Below, piece by piece: positions 10,323 through 19,225 of a stretch of DNA of 64,000 nucleotides (within the stretch, counting starts at the first letter, position 1; each line of letters opens with the position of its first letter). The stretch is from Wolbachia endosymbiont (group A) of Longitarsus flavicornis. Its GTDB lineage: Bacteria; Pseudomonadota; Alphaproteobacteria; Rickettsiales; Anaplasmataceae. The stretch is from assembly GCF_963931955.1 (NCBI RefSeq), contig NZ_OZ008337.1, forward strand, positions 1,116,001-1,180,000. Direction: 5' to 3'. The position numbers were made by a program, and so were the translations under genes. The notes beneath the pieces are model-generated. The model was not told where the DNA came from. It searched no databases and worked only from the letters and a program-made list of their open reading frames with translations.

Positions 10323-10979
10323 ATGAATAAAAGTAAAGAGGAAATAGAGTTCAGAATATTAGAAAGCAAAGGCAAAGCACTACTTGATCGTGAAATAATG
10401 GAAACGTTTCTAAGTGCAGTACATGAAAGACCACAGGCTCAAGAAATTGCTAAAAATCTGGTGAATACTTATACGGGAGTAGGAAGGATTTTAGGTAGAG
10501 AAATGGATGACCTGAAAGTTATAGAAGGAGTAACTGATTCTGCAGTAGCAATGATTATGTGTGTTAAGGAAACACTAGAAAGGGTACTGAGAGAAAAGCT
10601 CAAGAGTGAGCCAATAATGGACTTACAAGGGCTAGTAGAGTACTTAAACGTAAGTATAGGACACTCAGAAAGGGAATGTGTAAAAATACTGTACTTGAAT
10701 AAAAGGCGCCAATTAATCGGAGAAGAATCCTATATTGGTGAAATGGAAAAAGCACCAGTATACATAAAGGAAATTACAAGAAAAGCATTAATAAAGAATG
10801 CAACATTAGTAATAATGTCACACAACCACCCTGGGGGAAGTTTAGAACCTTCAGAAGAAGATCAAGCAGTAACGAAGAGCTTAGCAGCAGCGTGTAGTAC
10901 TGTAAGTGTTAGATTATTTGATCATATTATCATTACAAGTGGGGGTTATTTTAGCTTTAGAGAAAACGGATTGTTATAG
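10323..10979 (+). CDS. radC: RadC-like JAB/MPN domain protein
   Basis: A 218-aa RadC family protein. It has an N-terminal helix-hairpin-helix-like part (about residues 20-90), then a JAMM/MPN+ metal site SHNHPGGSLEPSEED (H-x-H-P-x-G...S-x-x-D) at about residues 165-180. RadC proteins are common on mobile elements; despite the name, a repair role is not established. ATG start, after a 170-base gap that is also conserved in block B. The block B copy (58585-59242) is broken, so this is the intact one. Confidence 0.93.
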   Translation: MNKSKEEIEFRILESKGKALLDREIMETFLSAVHERPQAQEIAKNLVNTYTGVGRILGREMDDLKVIEGVTDSAVAMIMCVKETLERVLREKLKSEPIMDLQGLVEYLNVSIGHSERECVKILYLNKRRQLIGEESYIGEMEKAPVYIKEITRKALIKNATLVIMSHNHPGGSLEPSEEDQAVTKSLAAACSTVSVRLFDHIIITSGGYFSFRENGLL

Positions 10980-11085
10980 CAGAAAGTATTTGCAAATCTA
11001 CCCACTATAATTTATAATGAGTAATATAATGTATAATAACAAAGTTTATTGTACACTTAAAAAGTATTTTTAATATGAGGTTTAT

Positions 11086-12225
11086 ATGACTAGTAAAGAT
11101 CAGAATAAAAAGACTAATGTTAATCACAAGAAAATATTTGGTGCTCTTGAAAGCGTTGATATAGAGCAGTCTAAATTTGTGAGTAAAATTAATAGCCAGA
11201 AGGAGATAAAACTGGAAGATACAATGCCTTTCCCTAGCAGAAACGTTCGCGAAAACAAAATCAACTATGGAAAAGGACTTGATTATATATATGGCACAAA
11301 ACCTGTAAGTGATCAAGAAGATAAAAATCCATTTGCCTCAGCTTTGCAAAAAATAAAGCCAAATACAGAGAAGCTGAGCTGGTTTAAGAGTTCTATAGTA
11401 GAGGCAAAAAACGTAAATGAATTGCACAAAGTTATAGACAAAGTACTAGCTTCTGGAGCAAGGATAAATGCATGTAATGATGGAGAATGGAGCTTCGCGG
11501 AATATGTGATACTGGGCACACATTTTCATAAATTTGATAAGGCTGATCGTAAAAAGCTAATACGTAAATTAATGCTAAACGGTGCAGAGTTTCATGATAC
11601 TTTATTGGAGAATAAATTGATAGGTGAAATCTATAATGAGCTACAACCAGAAGTTCAGCCACAGATAGATGAGAGACTAGAAGAACTAGAGAAAGCTGGC
11701 GAAAGTGCTGTGCAAGAAGGAGAATTAATAGATGTTGAGATAGATAATACAACATCGTATATAGAATTTTCTGGGAATAGTAAGGTAGAGGTAGCCAAAA
11801 TACTGGAAGCAAACAGAAAATTAGGAAGTAATATTGTAAAAATTGGCAATGATGCAGTTGAGGTTAAAAGTGAGAAAGGAGGTGTAAGAAACTATACCGA
11901 TATGTCAGATGAAAGCTCTATTATATTAGAATTTCCTACAAGCATTGGTAAGCTAAATGTTATATTGTACCACGATGTAAAAAAATATGATCAAGTACAA
12001 GTCAGAGTAGAAAACAAGGAAATGTGGGCTGAATTACAACAAATAGGGGAAGAAATTGGAAAAAATTGCCTTTTCGGGGGAGTAAAACTTAAAGAAGCAG
12101 TAGAGAAAGGTAGTTTCACTAGATGTGGCATATGGAGTGAAAAGCAGAAGGAAGTAAGTGAAAAATTGTTTTCATGGGTAGACAAAGTACGTGAAAATAG
12201 TAAAGAAACTTGTAGGGCACTTTAA
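11086..12225 (+). CDS. EAM protein of unknown function (379 aa) with a C-terminal domain shared with the 37766-39775 gene
   Basis: I do not recognise a named family. The N-terminal 90 residues are charged and contain PFPSRNVRENKINYGKGLDYIYGTKP. A degenerate ankyrin-like piece follows (ELHKVIDKVLASGARINAC). The C-terminal half (about residues 215-345) has the segment NIVKIGNDAVEVK, then NYTDMSDESSIILEFPTSIG and IGKNCLFGGVKLKEAVEKGSF. The same order and motifs appear in the 669-aa ankyrin protein at 37766-39775 (NIVKIGNNEVEIK, NYTDL, IGQNCLLGGLS). No signal peptide or membrane segment is seen. A truncated relative lies at 59413-59861. A hairpin follows directly after the stop. Confidence 0.75.
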   Translation: MTSKDQNKKTNVNHKKIFGALESVDIEQSKFVSKINSQKEIKLEDTMPFPSRNVRENKINYGKGLDYIYGTKPVSDQEDKNPFASALQKIKPNTEKLSWFKSSIVEAKNVNELHKVIDKVLASGARINACNDGEWSFAEYVILGTHFHKFDKADRKKLIRKLMLNGAEFHDTLLENKLIGEIYNELQPEVQPQIDERLEELEKAGESAVQEGELIDVEIDNTTSYIEFSGNSKVEVAKILEANRKLGSNIVKIGNDAVEVKSEKGGVRNYTDMSDESSIILEFPTSIGKLNVILYHDVKKYDQVQVRVENKEMWAELQQIGEEIGKNCLFGGVKLKEAVEKGSFTRCGIWSEKQKEVSEKLFSWVDKVRENSKETCRAL

Positions 12226-12228
12226 TTT

Positions 12229-12266
12229 AAAGGTTCCAGAGTCTGGCTATTATATCTGGAGCCTTT
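12229..12266 (+). terminator. Hairpin after the 379-aa gene (terminator-like)
   Basis: AAAGGTTCCAGA (12229-12240) pairs with TCTGGAGCCTTT (12255-12266) across a 14-base loop: a 12-bp stem with one G-T pair. It starts three bases after the stop codon and precedes the next HTH gene. There is no clear T-run after it, so it may be a weak terminator or an RNA-end stabiliser. Confidence 0.5.
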
Positions 12267-12304
12267 GAGCTATAATAGAAAATATTATATGCAAGGTTCT
12301 TTTT

Positions 12305-13210
12305 GTGGAAAAAAGTCTAGATTATAAAGTGGGAGAAAAATTAAAAAGCTGGAGGTTAGAGCGAGGGTACACTCAGAAAGATTTAGCAGAGAAAATTGGT
12401 GTAAAATACTGGGTGATATTGCAATATGAGAAAGGGAATCGTAGAGTTCCAATTGAAAGGTTGTATGCTATAACTGAGGCACTATCAATCAGTATTACGG
12501 ATCTTATTCCTGTATCAAAAAGCTGTCTTGAAGATGAAGAAGAAATATTAAATCTAGTAAGAGAATATAAAAAGATTAACGATCAGGAGTTACGTAAGAT
12601 GTTTTGTTTGCTAACCAAATTTGTCCAAGTTAGTGAGAAAAGTAGTAGAAAATCGGAAAAAATAAAAATTGCAAAGAGTCTGGTTAAAGCAGGAGTTTCT
12701 GTTGATATTGTTGCAAAAACAATTGGTCTGTCTGCTGATGAATGTGTTGAAGAAAAAGTTGGTTCTATCTACTACCAAATAGGCAAAAAGATAAAGGAAT
12801 GGAGACTAGTGAGAGAGTATACTCAAAAGGATTTAGCGGAGAAAATGAGTACAACACGTGACGAAATAAGCAACTATGAACAAGGACGCGTAGCTACTCC
12901 ACTGGGAAAATTATATGAGATAGCAGAAACATTATCGATTAGTATTACAGATCTACTAACAGAGGAAGATGAAGGTAGTAAAGTGGAAAATGAGCTACCG
13001 AATTTGATTAAAGAATACAAAGAAATTGAGAGCCAAGAACTACGTCATGCACTAATAAAATCTTTGTTTGAAGGGATACGTATTTGTGAGGAGAAAGTGA
13101 GAGAGATAGAAAGGATTAAAGTTGCAAAGGATCTAGTAAAAGGGGGAATTTCTATTGATACTATTTTGCAAGCGGTAGGTTTATCTATTGATATGGTTTT
13201 AGATGGATAG
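12305..13210 (+). CDS. Twin-HTH (XRE-type) transcriptional regulator
   Basis: A 301-aa two-domain regulator. Its sequence is close to the 9214-10152 protein: first domain GYTQKDLAEKIGVKYWVILQYEKG, second domain EYTQKDLAEKMSTTRDEISNYEQG, each followed by the helical KIAKSLVKAGVSVDIV-type tail. It starts at GTG 12305. It has no counterpart in block B and, with the next gene, lies between block A and the Undecim cluster. In wMel, as I remember it, two such regulators sit beside this cluster (the WD0622/WD0623 position). Operator targets are not visible. Confidence 0.88.
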   Translation: MEKSLDYKVGEKLKSWRLERGYTQKDLAEKIGVKYWVILQYEKGNRRVPIERLYAITEALSISITDLIPVSKSCLEDEEEILNLVREYKKINDQELRKMFCLLTKFVQVSEKSSRKSEKIKIAKSLVKAGVSVDIVAKTIGLSADECVEEKVGSIYYQIGKKIKEWRLVREYTQKDLAEKMSTTRDEISNYEQGRVATPLGKLYEIAETLSISITDLLTEEDEGSKVENELPNLIKEYKEIESQELRHALIKSLFEGIRICEEKVREIERIKVAKDLVKGGISIDTILQAVGLSIDMVLDG

Positions 13211-13259
13211 CTCGTAAAAAAATTATAGCAATAAAGTTTTTTTCTTAAATAGAGGATAA

Positions 13260-14153
13260 ATGTTTGTTTCTGCAAGCAATGTTAGTTACGGAATAGGGCA
13301 AAGAATAGAAAATTGTAGGTTAATGCGAGGGCATACTCAAATAGGATTAGCAAGTCAAATAGGTTTAACATACCAAGAAGTAAACAGCTATGAAGATGGG
13401 TATATTCCTATTCCAATTGAAGTACTATATATAATAGCAAGAGTATTATCAGTTGACGTTGTAGATTTATTACCTGAACCAGTAATAGTAAGGGAAGACA
13501 GCTATGAAGACGAGGAAATACTCTATCTAACGAAAATATACGAGAATCAAAAGTTAGGCAAAATAGTACCTTCATTAGTCAGGTTTGTTCATATTAGCGA
13601 AAAAATTAATCAAGAAGAGGCAAGGTTGGAAATAGCAAAAAATCTAGTGAAAGAAGGGGTTTCAGTTGACATAATTTCCCAAGCAACCGGCTTATCTATT
13701 TACGAGTATGATAATACAGAGAAAGAAGTCTGCACTGATTCTATATACTACAGAATAGGGCAAAGAATAAGAGAATGGAGATTGATAAAAAGGTATACTC
13801 AGAAAGATTTAGCAAACAAAGTTGGTTTAACACTCAAGGAAATACACGAGTATGAAATAGGATACACTGCCATATCATTTGACAAATTATATCAAATAGC
13901 AGAAGGATTATCAGTGAATATTAAAGTTCTGCTGCCTAAAACAAATGAAGATAGTGAACTACTTAATTTACTAAGAAAAACTGAAGAGCAAGAATTAGTG
14001 AAGAAATTTTTATCTAGGGATATGAAGAATAGCAAAGAGAAAGTTAAAAAAACAGAAAAGATCAAGGTTGCGAAAAATCTAGTGAAGGCGGGTGTTTCTA
14101 CTGATGTTATTTTGCGAGCAAGTGGCCTAACTGCCGATGAGTGTGAAAATTGA
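13260..14153 (+). CDS. Twin-HTH (XRE-type) transcriptional regulator, divergent
   Basis: A 297-aa regulator with the same two-half plan but a more diverged sequence: first HTH GHTQIGLASQIGLTYQEVNSYEDG, second RYTQKDLANKVGLTLKEIHEYEIG, and the KNLVKEGVSVDIISQATGLS tail after each half. ATG start, 49 bases after the previous gene, so possibly one transcript. It is the last plus-strand gene before a gap of about 450 bases and the Undecim cluster. Confidence 0.88.
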   Translation: MFVSASNVSYGIGQRIENCRLMRGHTQIGLASQIGLTYQEVNSYEDGYIPIPIEVLYIIARVLSVDVVDLLPEPVIVREDSYEDEEILYLTKIYENQKLGKIVPSLVRFVHISEKINQEEARLEIAKNLVKEGVSVDIISQATGLSIYEYDNTEKEVCTDSIYYRIGQRIREWRLIKRYTQKDLANKVGLTLKEIHEYEIGYTAISFDKLYQIAEGLSVNIKVLLPKTNEDSELLNLLRKTEEQELVKKFLSRDMKNSKEKVKKTEKIKVAKNLVKAGVSTDVILRASGLTADECEN

Positions 14154-14609
14154 ATTGTGTTTAAGATACAAGTAAAAATAGTCAATATATTAACCATTCT
14201 AAATCCTTGTTTAGCTGACTCAACTGAAGCATTTTCATAAAGTTTTGCTGCTAATTCGTGTTGTTTGATAAACTTCAAATTTAATGCTTTTAAAATTGAT
14301 GCTGAAAACACATATTGCTAATGCTAGCAGAGGAGCTAGTTGGTAAAATCGCCACAGCCGTCAGTACTCCCGATTACTTTTCCTGATAATGTGATAGTAT
14401 TCGCAAGTATTATCATATATTACAAAAAAATCAGTTAGCATTTCTGTTTATTAAAATTATGCAATAAAGCTGCATTTTATATAACACTTCTCAAATTATT
14501 TCTACTAAATATTTATGAATATGGTTAAACAGTAGATAGAAGAAACCTTTTCTATTATTGATCTTTTGTACAGTAAAGTTATCTCATAAAATATTAAATT
14601 TGGAGTTTT
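14154..14609. other. Intergenic stretch with a possible gene remnant
   Basis: No convincing gene. On the minus strand, about 14190-14310 reads ALNLKFIKQHELAAKLYENASVESA, which looks like protein-coding sequence without a proper start or end and may be a relic. The right part is AT-rich and should hold the promoter of the following transporter gene, but I could not pick one with confidence. Confidence 0.3.
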
Positions 14610-15509
14610 ATGGATCACAGACTAAGAGCTTATTTGCTTGGAGTTACCTGGTTTATACTCAGTTTACTTAGTAGTGTAGTTAATGATACTATATCAAAGT
14701 GTCTCGGTTTACACCTTCAAAGTTTTGAGATAATCTTTTTCCGTTTTTTATTTAGCACTATTACTCTTATACCTTTTATATTTTACTATGGAATAGGAGT
14801 TTGTAAAACAAGTCGAATATCTATTCAAATAACTAGAGGTGCATTGTTGTTTTGTGGAATGACCTTATGGACCTATGGGTTGACTATTTGCCCAATAGTA
14901 ACTGCAACAATTATAGGTTTCTCAATACCATTATTTGTTATGCTTCTTGCAATTCCTTTTCTGGAAGAAAATATAATTTGGCAAAGATGGGTAGTAGCTG
15001 TCATTGGTTTTATTGGTATTGCTATTACTACTAAAGCTTATAGCGAAGACTTTAATCCTAAAATTCTTATTTTTATTGTATCCGCATTAATCTTCGCTAC
15101 ACTAGATGTACTTAATAAGAAGCTTGTAATGAAGGAGTCAATAGTAAGTATATTATTTTACTCAGCTCTAACAACAACAATTTTTTCCATTCCATCTTTG
15201 TTATTTTATTGGCATATGCCTTCCTTGTCAGAATTAATATTACTGCTGATTTTAGGAATAAGTTCAAACCTAATTCTGTTCTTCATGTTAAAAGCTTTTG
15301 CTCTTACTGATGCCACTGCACTTGCACCGTATAGATACATAGAGCTAATAATTTCTGCAATAGTAGCATACGTTATATTTAATGAATTACCTGATAAAAG
15401 TGCTTTATATGGTACTTTGATATTAATACCATCAACCTTATTTATAGCTTATTCGGAAGGTAAGGCAATTAAGAAAAATAATGTAACAACAAAAGTTTAT
15501 AATTGTTAA
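14610..15509 (+). CDS. EamA/DMT-family transporter (Undecim cluster)
   Basis: A 299-aa inner-membrane protein with about ten hydrophobic segments in two EamA repeats, typical of drug/metabolite transporters. Related rickettsial proteins import S-adenosylmethionine; that substrate would fit the radical-SAM and methyltransferase-like genes in this cluster, but it is inference. ATG preceded by TTGGAG at 8 bases. It starts the plus-strand pair with the UDP-sugar dehydrogenase 47 bases on. Confidence 0.88.
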   Translation: MDHRLRAYLLGVTWFILSLLSSVVNDTISKCLGLHLQSFEIIFFRFLFSTITLIPFIFYYGIGVCKTSRISIQITRGALLFCGMTLWTYGLTICPIVTATIIGFSIPLFVMLLAIPFLEENIIWQRWVVAVIGFIGIAITTKAYSEDFNPKILIFIVSALIFATLDVLNKKLVMKESIVSILFYSALTTTIFSIPSLLFYWHMPSLSELILLLILGISSNLILFFMLKAFALTDATALAPYRYIELIISAIVAYVIFNELPDKSALYGTLILIPSTLFIAYSEGKAIKKNNVTTKVYNC

Positions 15510-15556
15510 TGGTATTTATTTTAGATGCTAAGCTATATTTTTAAGGTGATAATAAA

Positions 15557-16864
15557 ATGCACATAACTATTATAGGAGTAGGGTATGTAGGCTTAGTATC
15601 TGGTACAATGTTATCGGAGCAGGGCCATAAAGTTGATTGCATTGACATAAATACTGAGAAGATTGAACTTTTGAAATCAGGGAAAATTCCTCTATATGAA
15701 CCTGGATTAGCAGATTATTTAGAGAATAATATAAAGTCACAAAGGATAAGATTTTTTGATTCGTATTCTCAAATAAATCCCAATACAGAAGTAGTATTTG
15801 TAACTGTAGATACTCCATCAGACTCCCTAGGAAATGCAAATTTAAAGAATGTATATAATGCAGTAAGTGAAGTTTCTGAGAGAGTTAATCAAGATTGCTT
15901 AATAGTGATAAAGTCAACTGTTCCTCCTGGTACTGCAGAAAATATACATAATTATTTATCTAATAAGGGCTATAACTTTGATTTAGGAGTTAATCCAGAG
16001 TTTCTCAAGCAAGGCTCTGCAGTATCAGATTTTTTATACCCAGATAGGATAATAATAGGAGTAAAAACTAAGCTAGCTAGGGCAAAACTAGAAGTTATAT
16101 ATAGATCATTTATAGATAAGAATATTCCGTTAATAGTCACTGATACAGTTACTGCTGAAATGATTAAATATGCTTCTAATGCCTTTCTAGCAACAAAGGT
16201 TGCTTTTATCAATGAGATGGCAGGTTTATGTGAGCTATTAGGAGCAGACATTGACCTTTTAGCTAACAGTATGGGAATGGACCATAGAATAGGTAAGGAA
16301 TTTCTCAAAGCTGGTCCAGGATTTGGAGGATCATGTTTTCCTAAAGATTTATCGGCCTTAATAAGGCTTGCTGAAGATCACAATGTCAAGCTACAAATTT
16401 TAAATTCAGTTAAGGAATCTAACTATAATCATATAACAAACATTGCTAAAAAGGTAGAATATCTATTAAATGGAGTCCAAAATAAAAAAATAGCAATATG
16501 GGGGCTAACTTTTAAGTCTGGTACTGATGATGTAAGAAATAGCCCAGCTATAGATATTGCACAATTGTTAGTGAATAACAAGGCTAAAATCACTGCATAT
16601 GACCCAATGGGGATGGATAATGCTAGGCAAGTTCTAAAGGATATAGAGTACGCGGACAATGCTATAGGGGCTGCAAGGGACGCGGAAGCCTTGTTATTAT
16701 TAACAGAGTGGGGGGAATTTAAAAATCAAGATTTTGCAAGTTTAAAGAGTATTATGGCTGCACCTAATGTTTTTGATTTCCGTAATTTATTAGATAGCGA
16801 GCTGTTACTAAGATATGGTTACCATGTTTATTCCTTGGGTAAAAAATCTATCTACAAAGTTTAA
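15557..16864 (+). CDS. ugd: UDP-glucose / UDP-sugar 6-dehydrogenase (Undecim cluster)
   Basis: A 435-aa enzyme of the UDP-glucose/GDP-mannose dehydrogenase family, which oxidises a nucleotide sugar at C6 with NAD. The N-terminal Rossmann motif is GVGYVGLVSG (residues 6-15), followed by DIN for the ribose. The catalytic cysteine is in GPGFGGSCFPKDL at about residues 250-263. The C-terminal domain has the IWGLTFKSGTDDVRNSPA motif. All three family domains are present at normal length, so it should be active. It converges on the transporter gene that ends at 16882. Together with the epimerase and nucleotidyltransferase of the cluster it implies sugar-nucleotide chemistry. Confidence 0.95.
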   Translation: MHITIIGVGYVGLVSGTMLSEQGHKVDCIDINTEKIELLKSGKIPLYEPGLADYLENNIKSQRIRFFDSYSQINPNTEVVFVTVDTPSDSLGNANLKNVYNAVSEVSERVNQDCLIVIKSTVPPGTAENIHNYLSNKGYNFDLGVNPEFLKQGSAVSDFLYPDRIIIGVKTKLARAKLEVIYRSFIDKNIPLIVTDTVTAEMIKYASNAFLATKVAFINEMAGLCELLGADIDLLANSMGMDHRIGKEFLKAGPGFGGSCFPKDLSALIRLAEDHNVKLQILNSVKESNYNHITNIAKKVEYLLNGVQNKKIAIWGLTFKSGTDDVRNSPAIDIAQLLVNNKAKITAYDPMGMDNARQVLKDIEYADNAIGAARDAEALLLLTEWGEFKNQDFASLKSIMAAPNVFDFRNLLDSELLLRYGYHVYSLGKKSIYKV

Positions 16865-16881
16865 CTGTTGAGAAATGTTTT

Positions 16882-18096
16882 TTACACCGCTTTACTTAGT
16901 TTTTTAAGATCTTTGCTTGATAATATGGAAAAGCAAACGAGTGCAATAACAGAGCAAATGGAAAAAAATGAAAACATAATACTGTTACCACAGTGCTTAA
17001 CAAGTACTCCTAAGAGCACGCATGAAAATATTGAACTTGCAATATACCCAAATAATCCTGTCAAGCTTACAATTGTACATACATTATTTTGTGGAGCAAT
17101 GTCTACAGCTATAACACCTGTTAGTACTTGTACTCCAAATATAAAAAATCCTGATAAAGCTGCACCAAGACTCATAAGAACTATGTTTTGACAAAAGTTC
17201 ATTCCAATAAAAGTGAGTGCTATACCCAGCATGTAAAGTAATGCTAGCAAACTTCTATTTTGAAAGAAATACATATCACTAATTCTTCCTGTGATTAAAG
17301 TTCCAAGGATTCCACCCAAATCATAGACACCTGTGATTAGTGAGGATTGTACAAGAGAGATTTGTAATCTATCTTTTAAAATTATAGGAAACCAAAAGAA
17401 GATTCCCATTTTTATAATATAAGTACAAAAAGTAGCATAACATAGAAACCATATGGAACTTGTCACCTTAATGCCAATTTTAGGTTTCTGCACCTTATAG
17501 ATAGTAGGAGTAGTACTTTCTCTGTAATATGCTTTTAATGTTATGTAAATTCCAAAAAGTAAGCATAAGAGGCCAGAATACAAAAATGCACTTTTTACAC
17601 CATATATTTTGATTATACTTGGTAACACAATTAAAGTAAGGCAAGAACCAAGTTGCTGAGATGCACTCATAACCCCCCACAATGATGCAATTGAAGAGAT
17701 ACTAGAGTTTGTAATCATAAACTTGGTAATAGCTGGCCAACCTACTCCTTGTGCCCAAGCTAATAATATCAATGTTAACAGTAATAAGGTTAGGTTATTG
17801 TATGATAAAATTATACCAATGGTTGATATTCCAGTTACAATATTGCATAGCCCAAACATAAATAATGGATTATCTTTGAAGTCCATGATTATCCCGTTAA
17901 AGAATTTCGATACTCCGTAAAAAAAAGAAAAGCAGGCAAAAAAATAGCTTAATTTTACATGGTCAGTATCTATTAACAGTGGTAGAGCAATTGGTATACT
18001 CTGCCTTGAGAAGTAAAGTAGCACATATCCAAAAAAGAATAGTAAATATTGAAAGAAAACAAAGTTCACACCTATTCCCCAAACAGTTCCATGCAA
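16882..18096 (-). CDS. MFS transporter, organophosphate:phosphate antiporter-like (Undecim cluster)
   Basis: A 404-aa major-facilitator protein with about twelve hydrophobic segments. YFSRQSIPIALPLL near the N-terminus and AQGVGWPAITKFM followed by WGVMSASQQLGS in the middle resemble GlpT/UhpT family signatures, so import of a phosphorylated compound is likely, though the substrate cannot be read. It ends 17 bases from the convergent dehydrogenase gene. It is upstream-adjacent to the PLP enzymes, on the same strand. Confidence 0.85.
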   Translation of the reverse strand: MHGTVWGIGVNFVFFQYLLFFFGYVLLYFSRQSIPIALPLLIDTDHVKLSYFFACFSFFYGVSKFFNGIIMDFKDNPLFMFGLCNIVTGISTIGIILSYNNLTLLLLTLILLAWAQGVGWPAITKFMITNSSISSIASLWGVMSASQQLGSCLTLIVLPSIIKIYGVKSAFLYSGLLCLLFGIYITLKAYYRESTTPTIYKVQKPKIGIKVTSSIWFLCYATFCTYIIKMGIFFWFPIILKDRLQISLVQSSLITGVYDLGGILGTLITGRISDMYFFQNRSLLALLYMLGIALTFIGMNFCQNIVLMSLGAALSGFFIFGVQVLTGVIAVDIAPQNNVCTIVSLTGLFGYIASSIFSCVLLGVLVKHCGNSIMFSFFSICSVIALVCFSILSSKDLKKLSKAV

Positions 18097-18181
18097 ATAC
18101 TAGCATAATACTATGTTGGTATAATATTGTTTTACAAGAAGTTTGCAAACCATTAATGTAGAAAATTGATAACAATCGAAA

Positions 18182-19225
18182 TTACCTATTCAGTATCTTT
18201 CTTATAGTAGATATAGTAGTATTAATATCTTCACAGCTTATATCTCTATGTGTTATAACTCTGATTTTACCTCTTATGTTAGCCATCCTAATTCCATAAT
18301 TTGTCATTAGTATATTTATTAATTCTTGAGCAGATATACAATCAGTACGTAATGAGAAATACGCTATATTAGTTTTGTATAGGTCAATATTGATTATAAC
18401 TTGATCTATAGAGCTAAGACCTTTTATAAGGTGCTGCATTTTTTTATGATCTTCTATTAAAGAATTCATGTTGTTGTTGAGAGCATATAAACATGCAGCT
18501 GAAATAATGCCAGCTTGGTGCATACCTCCGCCAATTTGAAACTTATAGTACCAAGCTTTTTCAATAAACTCTTCACTTCCAGCCAATACTGCACCCATTG
18601 GAGCGCCTAATCCCTTACTAAAATCAATAAACACCGAATCAAAATAATTTGCATATTCTTTTGGAGATATTTTAGCATAAGCACAAGCATTGAACAGCCT
18701 TGCTCCATCTAAATGAGAGGATACGTCGTTCTTTTTGCAGAGACTTGAGATCTCTTGAATATACTCTAAAGGCCACACAGCTCCACCACCAAAATTCGTT
18801 GTTTGTTCGACAGAAACAAGCCCAACTTTTGGAACATTCCTTAAGCTAGGACGAGTAATAAACTCAACGATTTGCTCTCCAGTAAATATTCCTCTTGTTC
18901 CTTTAATAGGTAAAGGAGTGGCATGTGCCTGGGCTGCAATTAATCCAGATTGCACTATTAATGGATGCGAAGTTTCATCGAGTAACAAATAATCACCAGG
19001 TCTTTGAATGTGCACTTTATAAGCAATTACATTACACATCGTTCCCGAAATCAAAAATATTCCTGCTGGCTTACCTAATATTTTACATGTGGTTTCTATT
19101 AATTCGTTTACAGTTGGATCTTCACATGCAGCTTCATTTCCAACTTTTGCTTTAGCCATTACTTCCCTCATTTCAGATGAAGGATTAGTGTTTGAATCGC
19201 TAAAGAAATCTATTTTTACTCTCAT
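18182..19225 (-). CDS. Threonine-aldolase-like PLP enzyme, paralogue 1 (Undecim cluster)
   Basis: A 347-aa fold-type I PLP enzyme of the beta-eliminating lyase / low-specificity L-threonine aldolase family. It opens with IDFFSDSNTNPS, equivalent to the aldolase start. It has HLDGARLFNA (Asp contacting the PLP nitrogen) and FIDFSKGLGAPMGAVLAG with the PLP-binding lysine at about residue 205. It begins within the last four bases of the next gene upstream (ATGA overlap at 19222-19225), which indicates translational coupling. Substrate is unknown: threonine, serine or another beta-hydroxy amino acid. Confidence 0.9.
   Translation of the reverse strand: MRVKIDFFSDSNTNPSSEMREVMAKAKVGNEAACEDPTVNELIETTCKILGKPAGIFLISGTMCNVIAYKVHIQRPGDYLLLDETSHPLIVQSGLIAAQAHATPLPIKGTRGIFTGEQIVEFITRPSLRNVPKVGLVSVEQTTNFGGGAVWPLEYIQEISSLCKKNDVSSHLDGARLFNACAYAKISPKEYANYFDSVFIDFSKGLGAPMGAVLAGSEEFIEKAWYYKFQIGGGMHQAGIISAACLYALNNNMNSLIEDHKKMQHLIKGLSSIDQVIINIDLYKTNIAYFSLRTDCISAQELINILMTNYGIRMANIRGKIRVITHRDISCEDINTTISTIRKILNR

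Larger units (their letters stand above)
5153..11861. repeat. EAM duplicated block, copy A
   Basis: This segment has the same gene order as 53401-59861: a small MPSSGKFKV peptide, a 22-aa hydrophobic peptide, a minus-strand Rpn gene, a foldable element, rnhA overlapping mutL, a twin-HTH gene with GTG start, radC, and an N-terminal (KIxxxxPFPxRxVRENKINYGKG) EAM protein. Intergenic sequence is also alike. Similarity is patchy: parts of mutL are identical between copies while the mutL linker and the HTH genes have diverged. This points to an old duplication, or two prophages, with later gene conversion. The exact ends are approximate; similarity also continues upstream into the latrotoxin CTD genes. 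Confidence 0.85.

Noticed and set aside
16868..17191. Plus-strand ORF of 107 aa after the UDP-sugar dehydrogenase
   Set aside because: Antisense to the MFS transporter, whose twelve hydrophobic segments clearly define the coding strand.
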